DNA from: Sulfitobacter undariae
GTDB lineage: Bacteria > Pseudomonadota > Alphaproteobacteria > Rhodobacterales > Rhodobacteraceae
Assembly (NCBI RefSeq): GCF_014196805.1
Contig: NZ_JACIEI010000002.1
Coordinates: 124,001 to 188,000, forward strand
Direction of reading: 5' to 3'
DNA: 64,000 nt
Numbering within the stretch: the first letter of the stretch is position 1; every line of letters begins with the position of its first letter. The notes under the pieces were generated by a model. It was not told the DNA's origin. It was given only the letters and a program-made list of their open reading frames with translations, and did no database searches. A program made the position numbers and the translations under genes. Below, piece after piece: positions 16,036 through 24,378 of this stretch.

Positions 16036-18143
16036 GGCCCTTTGATACGGTTGTTGTTGTCGACTGGTCGGCTGGTAAACGCGCGGGTCCGACACCGCAA
16101 AAAGATGCGATTTGGCTGGGGATCACGCGGGAAGGGGGCAGCCTAGAGCCGCGCTATTGCCGCTCTCGGCGCGATGCCGAGCAGGCCCTAGAGCTGCTGA
16201 TTTCGCAAGAAACCGTAGCAGGGCGGCGCGTGCTGTGTACGTTTGATTTCCCCTTTGGCTACCCGACAGGATTTACCCGTCATGTGACGGGGTCGGATGA
16301 TCCTTTTGTGCTGTGGGATTGGTTTGAGGCGCAGATCACGGATGCCGAAGATGGCAGTAACAACCGCTATGATGTGGCAGAAAACCTCAACCAGATGTTT
16401 GATGGCATTGGCCCTTTTTGGGGTAAGTCACATGAGGATAGTTGGCCCGATCTGCCTTACCGCAAGGCGGGTATAAGCTTTGACCTTTTTGCCGAAAAGC
16501 GCAGCTGTGAAGGTCTGTCCAAAGCCGCTTCATCGTGTTTTCAGATGGCTTTTCCACCAACGGTTGGCGGGCAGGTCATGATGGGCTTGCCGACGCTCAA
16601 CCGCTTGCGCCGTATGACAGGCGCCTGCGTGTGGCCGTTTGAAACGTGGCACGATGCGGATGTGGTCTTTGCTGAAATATGGCCGGGTGTGATCGAGAAA
16701 GCAGTCAAGTCTAGGCTTGCACAAGACGGGGCTGAGCAGATCCGCGACCGCGTACAGGTACAGCTTTTGGCAGATGCCTTGGCGCGGTTGCCGGTGTCGC
16801 GTTTGGCCGAACATATGACTGATGTGCCGCCCATTGCCCGTGAAGAGGGGTGGATATTCGGGGCAGGCATTTCGGACGAGTTGAACGCGCTGGCGGTGGC
16901 CGTGTCGTCCGTGCGAAACGATTGCTTTGCTTTGCCGCAAGGCGTGCACTGGACCCCGGTTGACGAGGCCTTGACGATGCTGCGCGAGCGGCTTTTGCCT
17001 GTGACCACAACTGAAACAGTGCCTTTGGCACAGGCCACAGGGCGCATTGCTGCGGTTGACGTGACCGCTATGCGGGCTAATCCGCCGCTCCCCAATACTG
17101 CTGTGGATGGCTACGGATTTGCGGGTGGGTGTGGGGATGGCACACACCGCTGGCCGTTGATGAAGGAGAGGGCAGCGGCAGGGGATGTGCCAATCACCGT
17201 GCCGCATGGCATGGCGATCCGTGTCCTGACAGGTGCGGCCGTGCCTGAGGGCGTGGATACGGTTATCTTACAAGAGGATGTCACTGTTGAAGAGGGTCAC
17301 ATCACATTTCACGGAAGCCTGAAACAGGGCAGTAATGTCCGCCGCGCAGGAGAGGATGTTCAGGCAGGTGATGTTGTTTTGGCAAGTGGCCGCATTGTTA
17401 CCCCAGCTGATCTGGCGTTACTTGCGGCAACGGGTGTGTCCCATGTCTCCGTGCGCAAGCCGCTGCGCGTGGGGGTGTTGTCTACGGGCGATGAATTGGT
17501 TGAGGCCGGAGAGCCGACAACCTCAGGTCAGATATACGATGCAAACCGCCCCATGTTGCTGGCGATGTTGGCACGGCTAAATCATCAGGCTGTCGATCTG
17601 GGCCGCGCGCCGGATGACCGTGATGGATTACGTGCCAAGCTAGACGCGGCGGCGGGGCAGGTAGACGCTATTATCACCAGTGGTGGTGCTTCTGCCGGGG
17701 ATGAAGATCACGTTTCGGCGTTGCTTGAAGAGGCGGGGGCGATGGGGATTTGGCGGATTGCTATGAAACCCGGGCGTCCGCTGGCCTTAGGGCTGTGGCG
17801 TGAAGTGCCTGTGTTTGGCCTTCCTGGCAATCCTGTGGCGGCGATGGTTTGCGCCTTGGTTTTTGCGCGGCCCGCGTTGGCGCAATTGGCAGGGGCGGAA
17901 TGGGCCGTGCCACAAGGTTTCGATGTACCCGCAGCGTTTGAAAAGCGTAAAAAAGCGGGGCGCCGCGAGTATCTGCGCGCGCGTATCCGTGAGGGCCGCG
18001 TAGAGGTATTTGCTTCTGAGGGATCGGGCCGTATCAGTGGATTGAGCTGGGCCGAAGGGCTGGTAGAGTTGTCAGAACCAGCGCAGGATATCCGCGCTGG
18101 TGATCTGGTACGATTCATACCTTTTGGTAGTTTTGGTCTTTAA
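16032..18143 (+). CDS. moeA: Fusion of an RNase H-like (DUF429-like) domain with molybdopterin molybdenumtransferase MoeA
   Basis: 703 residues with a GTG start overlapping the mobB stop. Residues about 304-703 are a complete MoeA, the enzyme that inserts molybdate into adenylated molybdopterin: ATGRIAAVDV, NPPLPNTAVDGYGF, RVLTGAAVPEGVDTVILQED, GVLSTGDELVEAGEP, SGGASAGDEDHV and FGLPGNPVAAM are all present. Residues 1-300 are a separate domain starting VVVVDWSAGKRAGP with a second acidic strand CTFDFPFGYP and a downstream ENLNQMF block; the two Asp-bearing strands recall RNase H-like DUF429 proteins. The role of this domain is unknown. It ends the chained operon and overlaps a convergent gene by 4 bp. 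Confidence 0.9.
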   Translation: MRPFDTVVVVDWSAGKRAGPTPQKDAIWLGITREGGSLEPRYCRSRRDAEQALELLISQETVAGRRVLCTFDFPFGYPTGFTRHVTGSDDPFVLWDWFEAQITDAEDGSNNRYDVAENLNQMFDGIGPFWGKSHEDSWPDLPYRKAGISFDLFAEKRSCEGLSKAASSCFQMAFPPTVGGQVMMGLPTLNRLRRMTGACVWPFETWHDADVVFAEIWPGVIEKAVKSRLAQDGAEQIRDRVQVQLLADALARLPVSRLAEHMTDVPPIAREEGWIFGAGISDELNALAVAVSSVRNDCFALPQGVHWTPVDEALTMLRERLLPVTTTETVPLAQATGRIAAVDVTAMRANPPLPNTAVDGYGFAGGCGDGTHRWPLMKERAAAGDVPITVPHGMAIRVLTGAAVPEGVDTVILQEDVTVEEGHITFHGSLKQGSNVRRAGEDVQAGDVVLASGRIVTPADLALLAATGVSHVSVRKPLRVGVLSTGDELVEAGEPTTSGQIYDANRPMLLAMLARLNHQAVDLGRAPDDRDGLRAKLDAAAGQVDAIITSGGASAGDEDHVSALLEEAGAMGIWRIAMKPGRPLALGLWREVPVFGLPGNPVAAMVCALVFARPALAQLAGAEWAVPQGFDVPAAFEKRKKAGRREYLRARIREGRVEVFASEGSGRISGLSWAEGLVELSEPAQDIRAGDLVRFIPFGSFGL

Positions 18144-19216
18144 TCAAACGTGCCTGCAACGCGGCCAAGCAGCATGAAAGCCCGTGCTGTGCGTGTATCG
18201 GCCATGGCGACAACCTCGGCGTCGGTGGCGACTTTTTCGAAATCGGCAAAGAGCTTGTCAAAGCGGCGCAAAAAGTGATGCGCTGCGTCGCGGAAGATCG
18301 GGTCTTGCTTCATGCGCCCTGATGTCAGCGCCAGTGATGATCGATCCCTGATGCCACCCAATGCGGCAATTGTCTTGCCACGTGAACCTTGCCCGAACAT
18401 CCGCCAGATTTCCGGGCGTGCACGGTCGGGCCGCAGATCGTCCATATAGATGCCATCTTGGCTGAGCAGTGTTAGGATATCCTGTGCAGCTTGGATCAAC
18501 TGGGCCGCATTGCGGTCCTTCATGGCGCGGCGTAGCGCGGCAAAGCCCGCTTCGTCCTCGGCGGTCTCGGGGAAATTCAGGGCGCGGATCAGATCATCGC
18601 CTTCGATGGGGGGCGTCATGTCGGTTGTTTGCGTGCCAAGAGCCAGCTTGGGTTGATCCTCGCTTGGGGGGGCAATAGCGGGCTTGGCCGCGCGCGGGGT
18701 TTCTTCGCGGCGGGTAGAGAAGGTGGCCAAAGCAGTTTCCGTTTTACGGGTTGCCGCTGCAATTTCATCCAGCTTGCGGTTTACTGAGGGTTCTGAGTTC
18801 AAACGTCCGCCCTGCTGTTGGGACAGATAAGCATGGCGAATGGCGTCGATAGCTGTTTGCAGGCGCTGGCTTTCTTCACGCATGATGCGGCTTGCGCGGG
18901 CTGCTGTGACGGCGACCCAAATCATTGCAATTGGCATGAATACGACAAGCATCGTAATCAAAAACCGCTGCCCGCCTTGCCCTTCCGTCGCGGCAGGTTC
19001 TTGCCCGAAGACAAAGAAGACCACGCAGACCAATACCCAAATGCACGATAGAACAACCGCTGCGATTTCGATGCCGGTGATGGTGCCTGCGCTGCTCTTG
19101 TCATAAATGCCAAGAGGTGTTGGCCGCGCAGACCGCGTTTGCGATCTAGCACCTGCGCGCGCGCCGTTGGGCTGTTCGCTATCGTCGTGTTCTAGGGTTC
19201 TGAGGGCATCAGACAT
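18140..19216 (-). CDS. Conserved two-TM protein of unknown function
   Basis: 358 residues from the ATG at 19216. A short basic, disordered N-terminus is followed by two membrane helices (IEIAAVVLSCIWVLVCVVFFVFG and FLITMLVVFMPIAMIWVAVTAA), then a basic region with predicted coiled coil (SRIMREESQRLQTAIDAIRHAY to about residue 165), a Pro-rich linker and a C-terminal helical domain of about 140 residues with RRAMKDRNAAQLIQAAQDILTLL. No known enzyme motif is seen. A GTG at 19234 overlapping the greA stop is an alternative start, but the GGAG at 19226-19229 on the minus strand fits the ATG better. It follows greA and is probably co-transcribed. Confidence 0.75.
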   Translation of the reverse strand: MSDALRTLEHDDSEQPNGARAGARSQTRSARPTPLGIYDKSSAGTITGIEIAAVVLSCIWVLVCVVFFVFGQEPAATEGQGGQRFLITMLVVFMPIAMIWVAVTAARASRIMREESQRLQTAIDAIRHAYLSQQQGGRLNSEPSVNRKLDEIAAATRKTETALATFSTRREETPRAAKPAIAPPSEDQPKLALGTQTTDMTPPIEGDDLIRALNFPETAEDEAGFAALRRAMKDRNAAQLIQAAQDILTLLSQDGIYMDDLRPDRARPEIWRMFGQGSRGKTIAALGGIRDRSSLALTSGRMKQDPIFRDAAHHFLRRFDKLFADFEKVATDAEVVAMADTRTARAFMLLGRVAGTFD

Positions 19217-19230
19217 ATTGGGCGCTCCGC

Positions 19231-19701
19231 TCACGCATAGACGATTTTGAGAACCTCATAGGATTTCTGCCCCCCCGGAGTCCGGACTTCGACGCTGTCG
19301 CCTTCTTCTTTCCCGATTAAGGCACGCGCGATGGGGGACTTGATGTTCAGCAATCCCGCTTCGATGTTGGCTTCATATTCGCCTACAATTTGATAAGTTT
19401 TCTCTTCGTCGGTGTCTTCATCGACCAAGGTAACTTTTGCGCCGAATTTGATAGAGCCGGACAGCTTTGCAGGGTCGATGACCTCTGCAAGAGAAATGGC
19501 ACCTTCCAACTCTTTCACACGGCCTTCGATGAACGACTGCTTTTCTTTTGCGGAATGGTATTCGGCGTTTTCGGACAAATCACCATGCTCGCGGGCCTCG
19601 GCAATTGCCTTGATGATAGCAGGACGCTCAACCGTTTTCAGGTGTTTGAGTTCCGTTTCGAGGGCTGTGTGACCCGCGCGGGTCATTGGAATTTTTTCCA
19701 T
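19231..19701 (-). CDS. greA: Transcription elongation factor GreA
   Basis: GreA inserts into the secondary channel of RNA polymerase and stimulates cleavage of backtracked RNA. 156 residues, the normal family length, from the ATG at 19701. The N-terminal coiled coil ([28 protein letters not shown]) ends at the acidic tip loop [11 protein letters not shown], which holds the catalytic Asp and Glu; the C-terminal FKBP-like domain includes [18 protein letters not shown]. The leader carries a strong hairpin (see the separate entry). Confidence 0.97.
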   Translation of the reverse strand: MEKIPMTRAGHTALETELKHLKTVERPAIIKAIAEAREHGDLSENAEYHSAKEKQSFIEGRVKELEGAISLAEVIDPAKLSGSIKFGAKVTLVDEDTDEEKTYQIVGEYEANIEAGLLNIKSPIARALIGKEEGDSVEVRTPGGQKSYEVLKIVYA

Positions 19702-19726
19702 GGTGTTCGTGTCCGTAATACTAAGG

Positions 19727-19752
19727 CGCGCCCCGAAATTACTCGGGGCGCG
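19727..19752 (-). promoter_or_regulatory. Strong hairpin in the greA leader
   Basis: A perfect 10-bp inverted repeat (CGCGCCCCGA at 19727-19736 and TCGGGGCGCG at 19743-19752) with a 6-nt loop lies 25 bp before the greA start codon. No T-tract follows on the minus strand, so it is not a canonical terminator there. It may separate greA from the upstream VOC gene or control greA leader transcription; E. coli greA is known to have an attenuated leader, but homology is not implied. Confidence 0.55.
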
Positions 19753-19842
19753 TGTTTGCGTTGCAGTTACCTGACCCAATATCAGAGTTAAATGCAAGGA
19801 GATAAGGTGCAAGGGCAGGCGCGGTTTCGCCGAAAGCGGGGT

Positions 19843-20223
19843 TTAATCGTATTGAACGACTTCGTATTCGATACCGTCATTATCGTGAAAGTAGAATCTG
19901 CGGCCCGGTTCATAGTCTGCATGGTTTTTGGTGACAAAGCCGAGCGTTTTCACTTTTGCTTCGGCTTTCTCCAAGTCTTCTACGGTAACCGCAATGTGAT
20001 TCAATCCTGCGAGTTGAGCGTAGCTGTCTGTTTTAGCCTGTGGAGGTTTTGGGGGTGTATATAGCGCTAAATATTGGCTGTCTGTCCCCACATGTATCGT
20101 GTGGCCTCCTGAAATGGCATCGCCTTGCCAGCGGATACGCCAGCCAAACAGTTCCTCCATCCAATGTGCTGTGGCTGCTGGGTCCGAGACGGTGAAATTT
20201 GCGTGTTCCAGTTGTGCGGTCAT
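19843..20223 (-). CDS. VOC family (glyoxalase/bleomycin-resistance fold) protein, predicted SoxR target
   Basis: 126 residues forming a single vicinal-oxygen-chelate module. N-terminal MTAQLEHANFTVSDPAATAHWMEELFGWRI and C-terminal GLNHIAVTVEDLEKAEAKVKTLGF with RRFYFHDNDGIEYEVVQYD give the paired beta-alpha-beta-beta-beta units; His7, His75 and the last Glu are candidate metal ligands. Substrate is unknown. It is divergent from soxR, and a SoxR-type operator with a 19-bp promoter spacer faces this gene, so redox-cycling control is predicted. Confidence 0.87.
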   Translation of the reverse strand: MTAQLEHANFTVSDPAATAHWMEELFGWRIRWQGDAISGGHTIHVGTDSQYLALYTPPKPPQAKTDSYAQLAGLNHIAVTVEDLEKAEAKVKTLGFVTKNHADYEPGRRFYFHDNDGIEYEVVQYD

Positions 20224-20259
20224 GGCGCGTTCCTTGTTGAAATTGAGGTGACGCCCTTA

Positions 20260-20290
20260 TCTCTAATTGCTAAACCTAACTTTAGGTCAA
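20260..20290 (-). promoter_or_regulatory. SoxR box and 19-bp-spacer promoter of the VOC gene
   Basis: Read on the minus strand, a -35-like TTGACC (20290-20285) is followed by 19 bp and then TAGAGA (20265-20260) as a weak -10. The long spacer is the mark of MerR-family activated promoters. The spacer holds CCTAAAGTTAGGTTTAGC (20286-20269), which matches 13 of 18 positions of the E. coli SoxR box as I remember it (CCTCAAGTTAACTTGAGG), including the left half almost complete. It contains the inner palindrome ACCTAA-N2-TTAGGT at 20274-20287. The VOC start codon lies about 37 bp downstream. SoxR is encoded immediately on the other side. Confidence 0.65.
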
Positions 20291-20310
20291 GGTATATTTT
20301 GGAGAAAATT

Positions 20311-20766
20311 GTGGCGATAAATGACGGGCTGACAATCGGTGCATTGGCCACGCGCACGGGCCTGGCGGTGTCTGCAATCCGCTATTATGAGGCGCAAGGG
20401 CTGATCAAGCCGTGGCGCAACGGGGGCGGGCAGCGCCGGTTTGCCCGCGCTGATTTGCGACGGCTGAGCTTTGTGATGATTGCCCAGCAGTTTGGTTTCA
20501 CCTTGCCGCAAATACGTATTCAGTTGGAGGGGCTGCCAAATGGGCGTACCCCGACCAAGGCAGATTGGGCCGCCATCAGCGCGGGATTTCGCGACAGTCT
20601 GGATGCACGGATTACGACCCTGACCAAACTGCGGGACAATCTGGATGGGTGCATCGGGTGCGGTTGCCTGAGCCTTGAGGCCTGTGCGCTCTATAATCCA
20701 CAAGATAAGGCTGCCGAGAACGGTCAGGGGCCGCGTTATCTTATGGGGGATGTCCCTTCCAATTAG
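20311..20766 (+). CDS. soxR: Redox-sensitive transcriptional activator SoxR
   Basis: 151-residue MerR-family regulator with a [2Fe-2S] redox switch. The N-terminal winged helix (LTIGALATRTGLAVSAIRYY, then GGGQRRFARADLRRL) is followed by a dimerisation helix and the SoxR-specific cysteine cluster C114-x2-C117-x-C119-x5-C125 in GCIGCGCLSLEACALYNP, the same spacing as E. coli C119-C130. I chose the GTG at 20311, preceded by GGAG at 20301-20304, because it gives the family N-terminus; longer in-frame extensions upstream run over the operator. No soxS is nearby, as usual outside enterics. Confidence 0.95.
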   Translation: MAINDGLTIGALATRTGLAVSAIRYYEAQGLIKPWRNGGGQRRFARADLRRLSFVMIAQQFGFTLPQIRIQLEGLPNGRTPTKADWAAISAGFRDSLDARITTLTKLRDNLDGCIGCGCLSLEACALYNPQDKAAENGQGPRYLMGDVPSN

Positions 20767-20903
20767 GTAGAGGCATGCAGGATGTGGTGATTGGGCAATA
20801 AGGACCCTTTTATAACGGTTTTAACGTATGGTCGCGATTGCAATGCAGGGTGTCAGGCGATACCTCGGATAAAACCGTTTTTGACGCAGAGGGAGCGACT
20901 GAT

Positions 20904-22556
20904 ATGTCCGATATGGAACGCGAAGCGATGGAATACGACGTTGTGATCGTTGGAGCAGGTCCTGCGGGCCTGTCAGCGGCTATTCGTCTCAAGCAACTTG
21001 ACGCTGATTGCAGTGTTGTTGTGTTGGAAAAAGGCTCTGAAGTGGGGGCGCATATCCTTTCAGGTGCGGTTCTGGACCCTTGTGGCCTTGATGCGCTGAT
21101 CCCTGACTGGAAAGCAAAAGGCGCACCATTGAATGTGCCGGTAGTCGAAGATAACTTCTATGCGCTTGGCGCGTCAGGTGAAATTCGCATCCCGAACTTC
21201 CCCATGCCGCCGCTGATGAACAACCACGGCAATTACATCGTCTCCATGGGCAATGTCTGCCGCTGGATGGCAGAACAAGCCGAAGAAATGGGCGTCGAAA
21301 TCTTCCCTGGTATGGCCTGTTCCGAGATCGTCTATGGCGAGAACGGGGAAGTCAAAGGCGTGGTCGCAGGCGAAATGGGCTTGGGCGCAGATGGTAAACC
21401 CGGTCCCAGCTATGAGCCGGGCATGGAGCTGCATGGCAAATATGTCTTCCTGAGCGAAGGCGTGCGTGGATCGCTGTCACAGCAAGTGATTGCCAAATAT
21501 GATCTGGCAAAAGGCAAAGAGCCGCAGAAATACGGCCTTGGCATGAAAGAAATCTGGGAAATCGACCCTGCCAAGCACAAATTGGGCACCGTGACCCACA
21601 CGATGGGCTGGCCCTTGGGCAGCAAGGCGGGCGGTGGATCGTTCATCTATCACCTTGAAAATAATCAAGTCTATGTGGGTTTTGTTGTCCACCTTGGCTA
21701 TAAAAACCCGCATGTTTTCCCTTACATGGAATTCCAGCAGTTCAAACATCACCCGATGGTGGCGGAATTGCTGAAGGGCGGCAAACGTGTGGCGTATGGC
21801 GCACGTGCGATCACTGAGGGTGGTTACCAATCCATGCCCAAGATGGTTGCACCGGGCGTGGCGTTGTTGGGTTGTTCTGTGGGTATGGTTAACGTGCCGC
21901 GGATCAAGGGCAACCACAACGCGATGCTGTCTGGCAAAGCCGCAGCCGAAGCCGCGTTCGAGGCGATCACGGCGGGCCGTTCAGGGGATGAACTACCTGA
22001 TTACGAAGCAGCCGTTCGTGACGGCGAGATCGGTAAAGATCTGTACAAGGTGCGTAACGTCAAGCCGCTGTGGTCCAAATTTGGCCTGATTGCCTCTTTG
22101 GCGGTTGGTGGCTTTGACATGTGGTGCAACACATTGTTTGGCGGTTCGCTTATGGGGACGCTCAAGCATGGTAAATCGGATGCGGAAGCGACCGAACCCG
22201 CAAATAAGCACCAAAAGATCGACTACCCCAAACCAGATGGCAAGCTCAGCTTTGACCGCCTGACCAACGTGGCTTTCGCCTTTACCAATCACGAAGAAAG
22301 CCAGCCTGCGCATTTGACGCTTAAGGATGATACCGTGCCTGTTGTTGTAAACCTTCCGGTATATGCAGGTCCTTCCGCGCGGTATTGCCCTGCGGGTGTG
22401 TATGAATTCGTTGAGGAAGAAGGCAAAGATCCACGGTTTGTGATCAACTTCCAGAACTGCGTGCATTGTAAAACATGCGATATCAAAGACCCCAGCCAGA
22501 ACATCGTCTGGACAACGCCGCAGGGCGGTGATGGGCCGAACTACCCGAACATGTGA
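20904..22556 (+). CDS. Electron transfer flavoprotein-ubiquinone oxidoreductase
   Basis: Membrane-bound flavo-iron-sulfur enzyme that passes electrons from ETF, and so from acyl-CoA dehydrogenases, to ubiquinone. 550 residues from the ATG at 20904. The FAD-binding DVVIVGAGPAGLSAAIRL lies near residues 13-30, HTMGWPLGS and GGGSFIYHLENNQVYVGFVVHLGYKNP follow in the middle, and the C-terminal ferredoxin-like region has YCPAGVYEF and NCVHCKTCDIKDP, supplying the [4Fe-4S] cysteines. Length and order match the family. It provides the electron route needed by the acyl-CoA dehydrogenase encoded at 7.3 kb. Confidence 0.96.
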   Translation: MSDMEREAMEYDVVIVGAGPAGLSAAIRLKQLDADCSVVVLEKGSEVGAHILSGAVLDPCGLDALIPDWKAKGAPLNVPVVEDNFYALGASGEIRIPNFPMPPLMNNHGNYIVSMGNVCRWMAEQAEEMGVEIFPGMACSEIVYGENGEVKGVVAGEMGLGADGKPGPSYEPGMELHGKYVFLSEGVRGSLSQQVIAKYDLAKGKEPQKYGLGMKEIWEIDPAKHKLGTVTHTMGWPLGSKAGGGSFIYHLENNQVYVGFVVHLGYKNPHVFPYMEFQQFKHHPMVAELLKGGKRVAYGARAITEGGYQSMPKMVAPGVALLGCSVGMVNVPRIKGNHNAMLSGKAAAEAAFEAITAGRSGDELPDYEAAVRDGEIGKDLYKVRNVKPLWSKFGLIASLAVGGFDMWCNTLFGGSLMGTLKHGKSDAEATEPANKHQKIDYPKPDGKLSFDRLTNVAFAFTNHEESQPAHLTLKDDTVPVVVNLPVYAGPSARYCPAGVYEFVEEEGKDPRFVINFQNCVHCKTCDIKDPSQNIVWTTPQGGDGPNYPNM

Positions 22557-22565
22557 TCAATTGTT

Positions 22566-22597
22566 GCGGCTTCCTGCCTATTTGGGTGGGAAGCCGC
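22566..22597 (+). terminator. Hairpin after the ETF-QO gene
   Basis: GCGGCTTCC at 22566-22574 pairs perfectly with GGAAGCCGC at 22589-22597, and four more inner pairs, two of them G-U, close a small loop. It begins 9 bp after the ETF-QO stop. A T-tract is lacking, so it is either a Rho-assisted or weak terminator or a 3'-end stabiliser. The TPR gene starts 57 bp further on. Confidence 0.5.
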
Positions 22598-22653
22598 CAT
22601 TGCGCGGACGCGCAAACATGCTAGCTTGGCATGAAAATTATGAGGCCAAGCAT

Positions 22654-24378
22654 ATGCGAAATTTCCGAACCACAGTGAGCGCGATTGCCATCGGGCTGGC
22701 CTTAGTCGTGACGGCGCCAATGCCGGTTGCCGCTGAATCGCTGGCGGGCTCTTATCTGGCGGGGCGCAGTGCTGCGGGTAGCAATGATTATGACATCGCA
22801 GCGCAATATTTTGCGACAGCTTTGGCAAAAGACCCCGACAACTTTGACCTGATGGATAGCACGGCCCTCGCCTATCTGGCGTTGGGCGACATCGAACGGG
22901 GTATCCCCATTGCGAAAATGATGGCTGCCAAAGAATATCGTTCCGCGGCGGCACGGATGTTGGTCACAGCTGGCCTGATTGACGAGGGAAATTATGCAGA
23001 GCTTGCGCAGCAGGAAATCCAGACGGATGGCATAAATCCTTGGGTGGATGGATTGGTCAAGGCGTGGGCGCTGATTGGCGCGGATGATGTCGACGCGGCC
23101 ATGACCCAGTTTGACAACATTACCGATGATGCCGGAATGAAGGGTGTTGTCTTTTATCACAAGGCTTTGGCCTATGCGACCTTGGGGGATTATGCGGCGG
23201 CAGAAGCGCTGTTTGCAAAAGGTGCTCCAGGTGGCGCTGCACGTACACGTCGGGGGGTGGTTGCACGCGTCGAAATACTGTCGCAGCTGGGCCGGAATGA
23301 CGATGCAATCAAGTTGATGGAGCAGACGTTCAATGGTGCAAGTGACCTTGAACTAGATATTCTGATCTCGAAGTTAAAAGCGGATGAGACGCTGCCCTTT
23401 ACCCTTGCCCCTACCGCCCGTGCAGGATTGGCTGAGGTGTTTTTTACCTTTGCAGCCCTCCTGCGTTCCGAGCAGGCAGGTGATTATTATACGTTGCTTT
23501 ATGCCCGCGTTGCCCGCTATTTGCGCCCCGATCATATGGATGCGCTTTTGATGACAGCGGCGTTGTTAGAGGGGCTGGGGCAGAACAAACTGGCGATCGC
23601 TGAATACCGTAGCGTTTCGGCAGATGATCCCGCCTATCACGTGGCCGAACTGGGCCGCGCTGACGCGCTGCGCCGTCTGGACAAAGCAGATCAGGCGATT
23701 GAGGTGCTGGAACAGTTGACGCGTAGTCACGGAGACCTTGCCGTGGTTTATTCGACGCTTGCGGATACCTTGCGATCACAAGAAGAGGGGCAAGCGGCAA
23801 TTGCGGCCTATTCCAAAGCGGTTGAACTGACGGACTCAGATGATCCGCGTGTATGGGCGCTGCATTTTTCACGCGGCATTGCCTATTCTCAAGAGGGTGA
23901 TTTGGCCGCCGCCGAAGCAGATTTTCGAACAGCCCTCGCGACCAACCCCGAGCAACCACAGGTGCTGAACTATTTGGGGTATTCGTTGGTCGAAGAAAAT
24001 CGCGAATTGGACGAAGCGCTGGATATGATCGAGCGTGCAGTTGCTGCCAGCCCCGACAGCGGGTTCATCGTGGACAGCTTGGGCTGGGTTTACTATCGCC
24101 TTGGCCGCTACGAAGAGGCGGTGATCCAGATGGAACGCGCTGTTGAGTTGGAGGCTGTTGATCCGGTGGTCAATGATCACTTGGGCGATGTTTATTGGGC
24201 CGTGGGCCGCAAACGCGAAGCGCAGTTTCAGTGGAAGCGCGCCTTGTCCTTCATCCAGTTTCAACAAACGACCACAGATGTTGAGCCTGACCGCATCCGC
24301 CGCAAGATTGAGGTGGGTCTTGATGTGGTGTTGAAGGAAGAAGGCGCTGATCCCTTGAATGTTGCGAATGACCTCTGA
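22654..24378 (+). CDS. Periplasmic tetratricopeptide-repeat protein
   Basis: 574 residues. A Sec signal peptide (AIAIGLALVVTAPMPVAAES) precedes a chain of TPR-like helical pairs along the whole length, clearest as DYDIAAQYFATALAKDPDN, GDLAAAEADFRTALATNPEQPQVLNYLGY, and GRYEEAVIQMERAVELEAVDP. TPR arrays are protein-binding scaffolds; the partner is unknown. I start at the ATG at 22654 because it gives the signal peptide and follows GAGG at 22642-22645. The end overlaps ispE, and this TPR-ispE arrangement suggests an operon. Confidence 0.88.
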   Translation: MRNFRTTVSAIAIGLALVVTAPMPVAAESLAGSYLAGRSAAGSNDYDIAAQYFATALAKDPDNFDLMDSTALAYLALGDIERGIPIAKMMAAKEYRSAAARMLVTAGLIDEGNYAELAQQEIQTDGINPWVDGLVKAWALIGADDVDAAMTQFDNITDDAGMKGVVFYHKALAYATLGDYAAAEALFAKGAPGGAARTRRGVVARVEILSQLGRNDDAIKLMEQTFNGASDLELDILISKLKADETLPFTLAPTARAGLAEVFFTFAALLRSEQAGDYYTLLYARVARYLRPDHMDALLMTAALLEGLGQNKLAIAEYRSVSADDPAYHVAELGRADALRRLDKADQAIEVLEQLTRSHGDLAVVYSTLADTLRSQEEGQAAIAAYSKAVELTDSDDPRVWALHFSRGIAYSQEGDLAAAEADFRTALATNPEQPQVLNYLGYSLVEENRELDEALDMIERAVAASPDSGFIVDSLGWVYYRLGRYEEAVIQMERAVELEAVDPVVNDHLGDVYWAVGRKREAQFQWKRALSFIQFQQTTTDVEPDRIRRKIEVGLDVVLKEEGADPLNVANDL

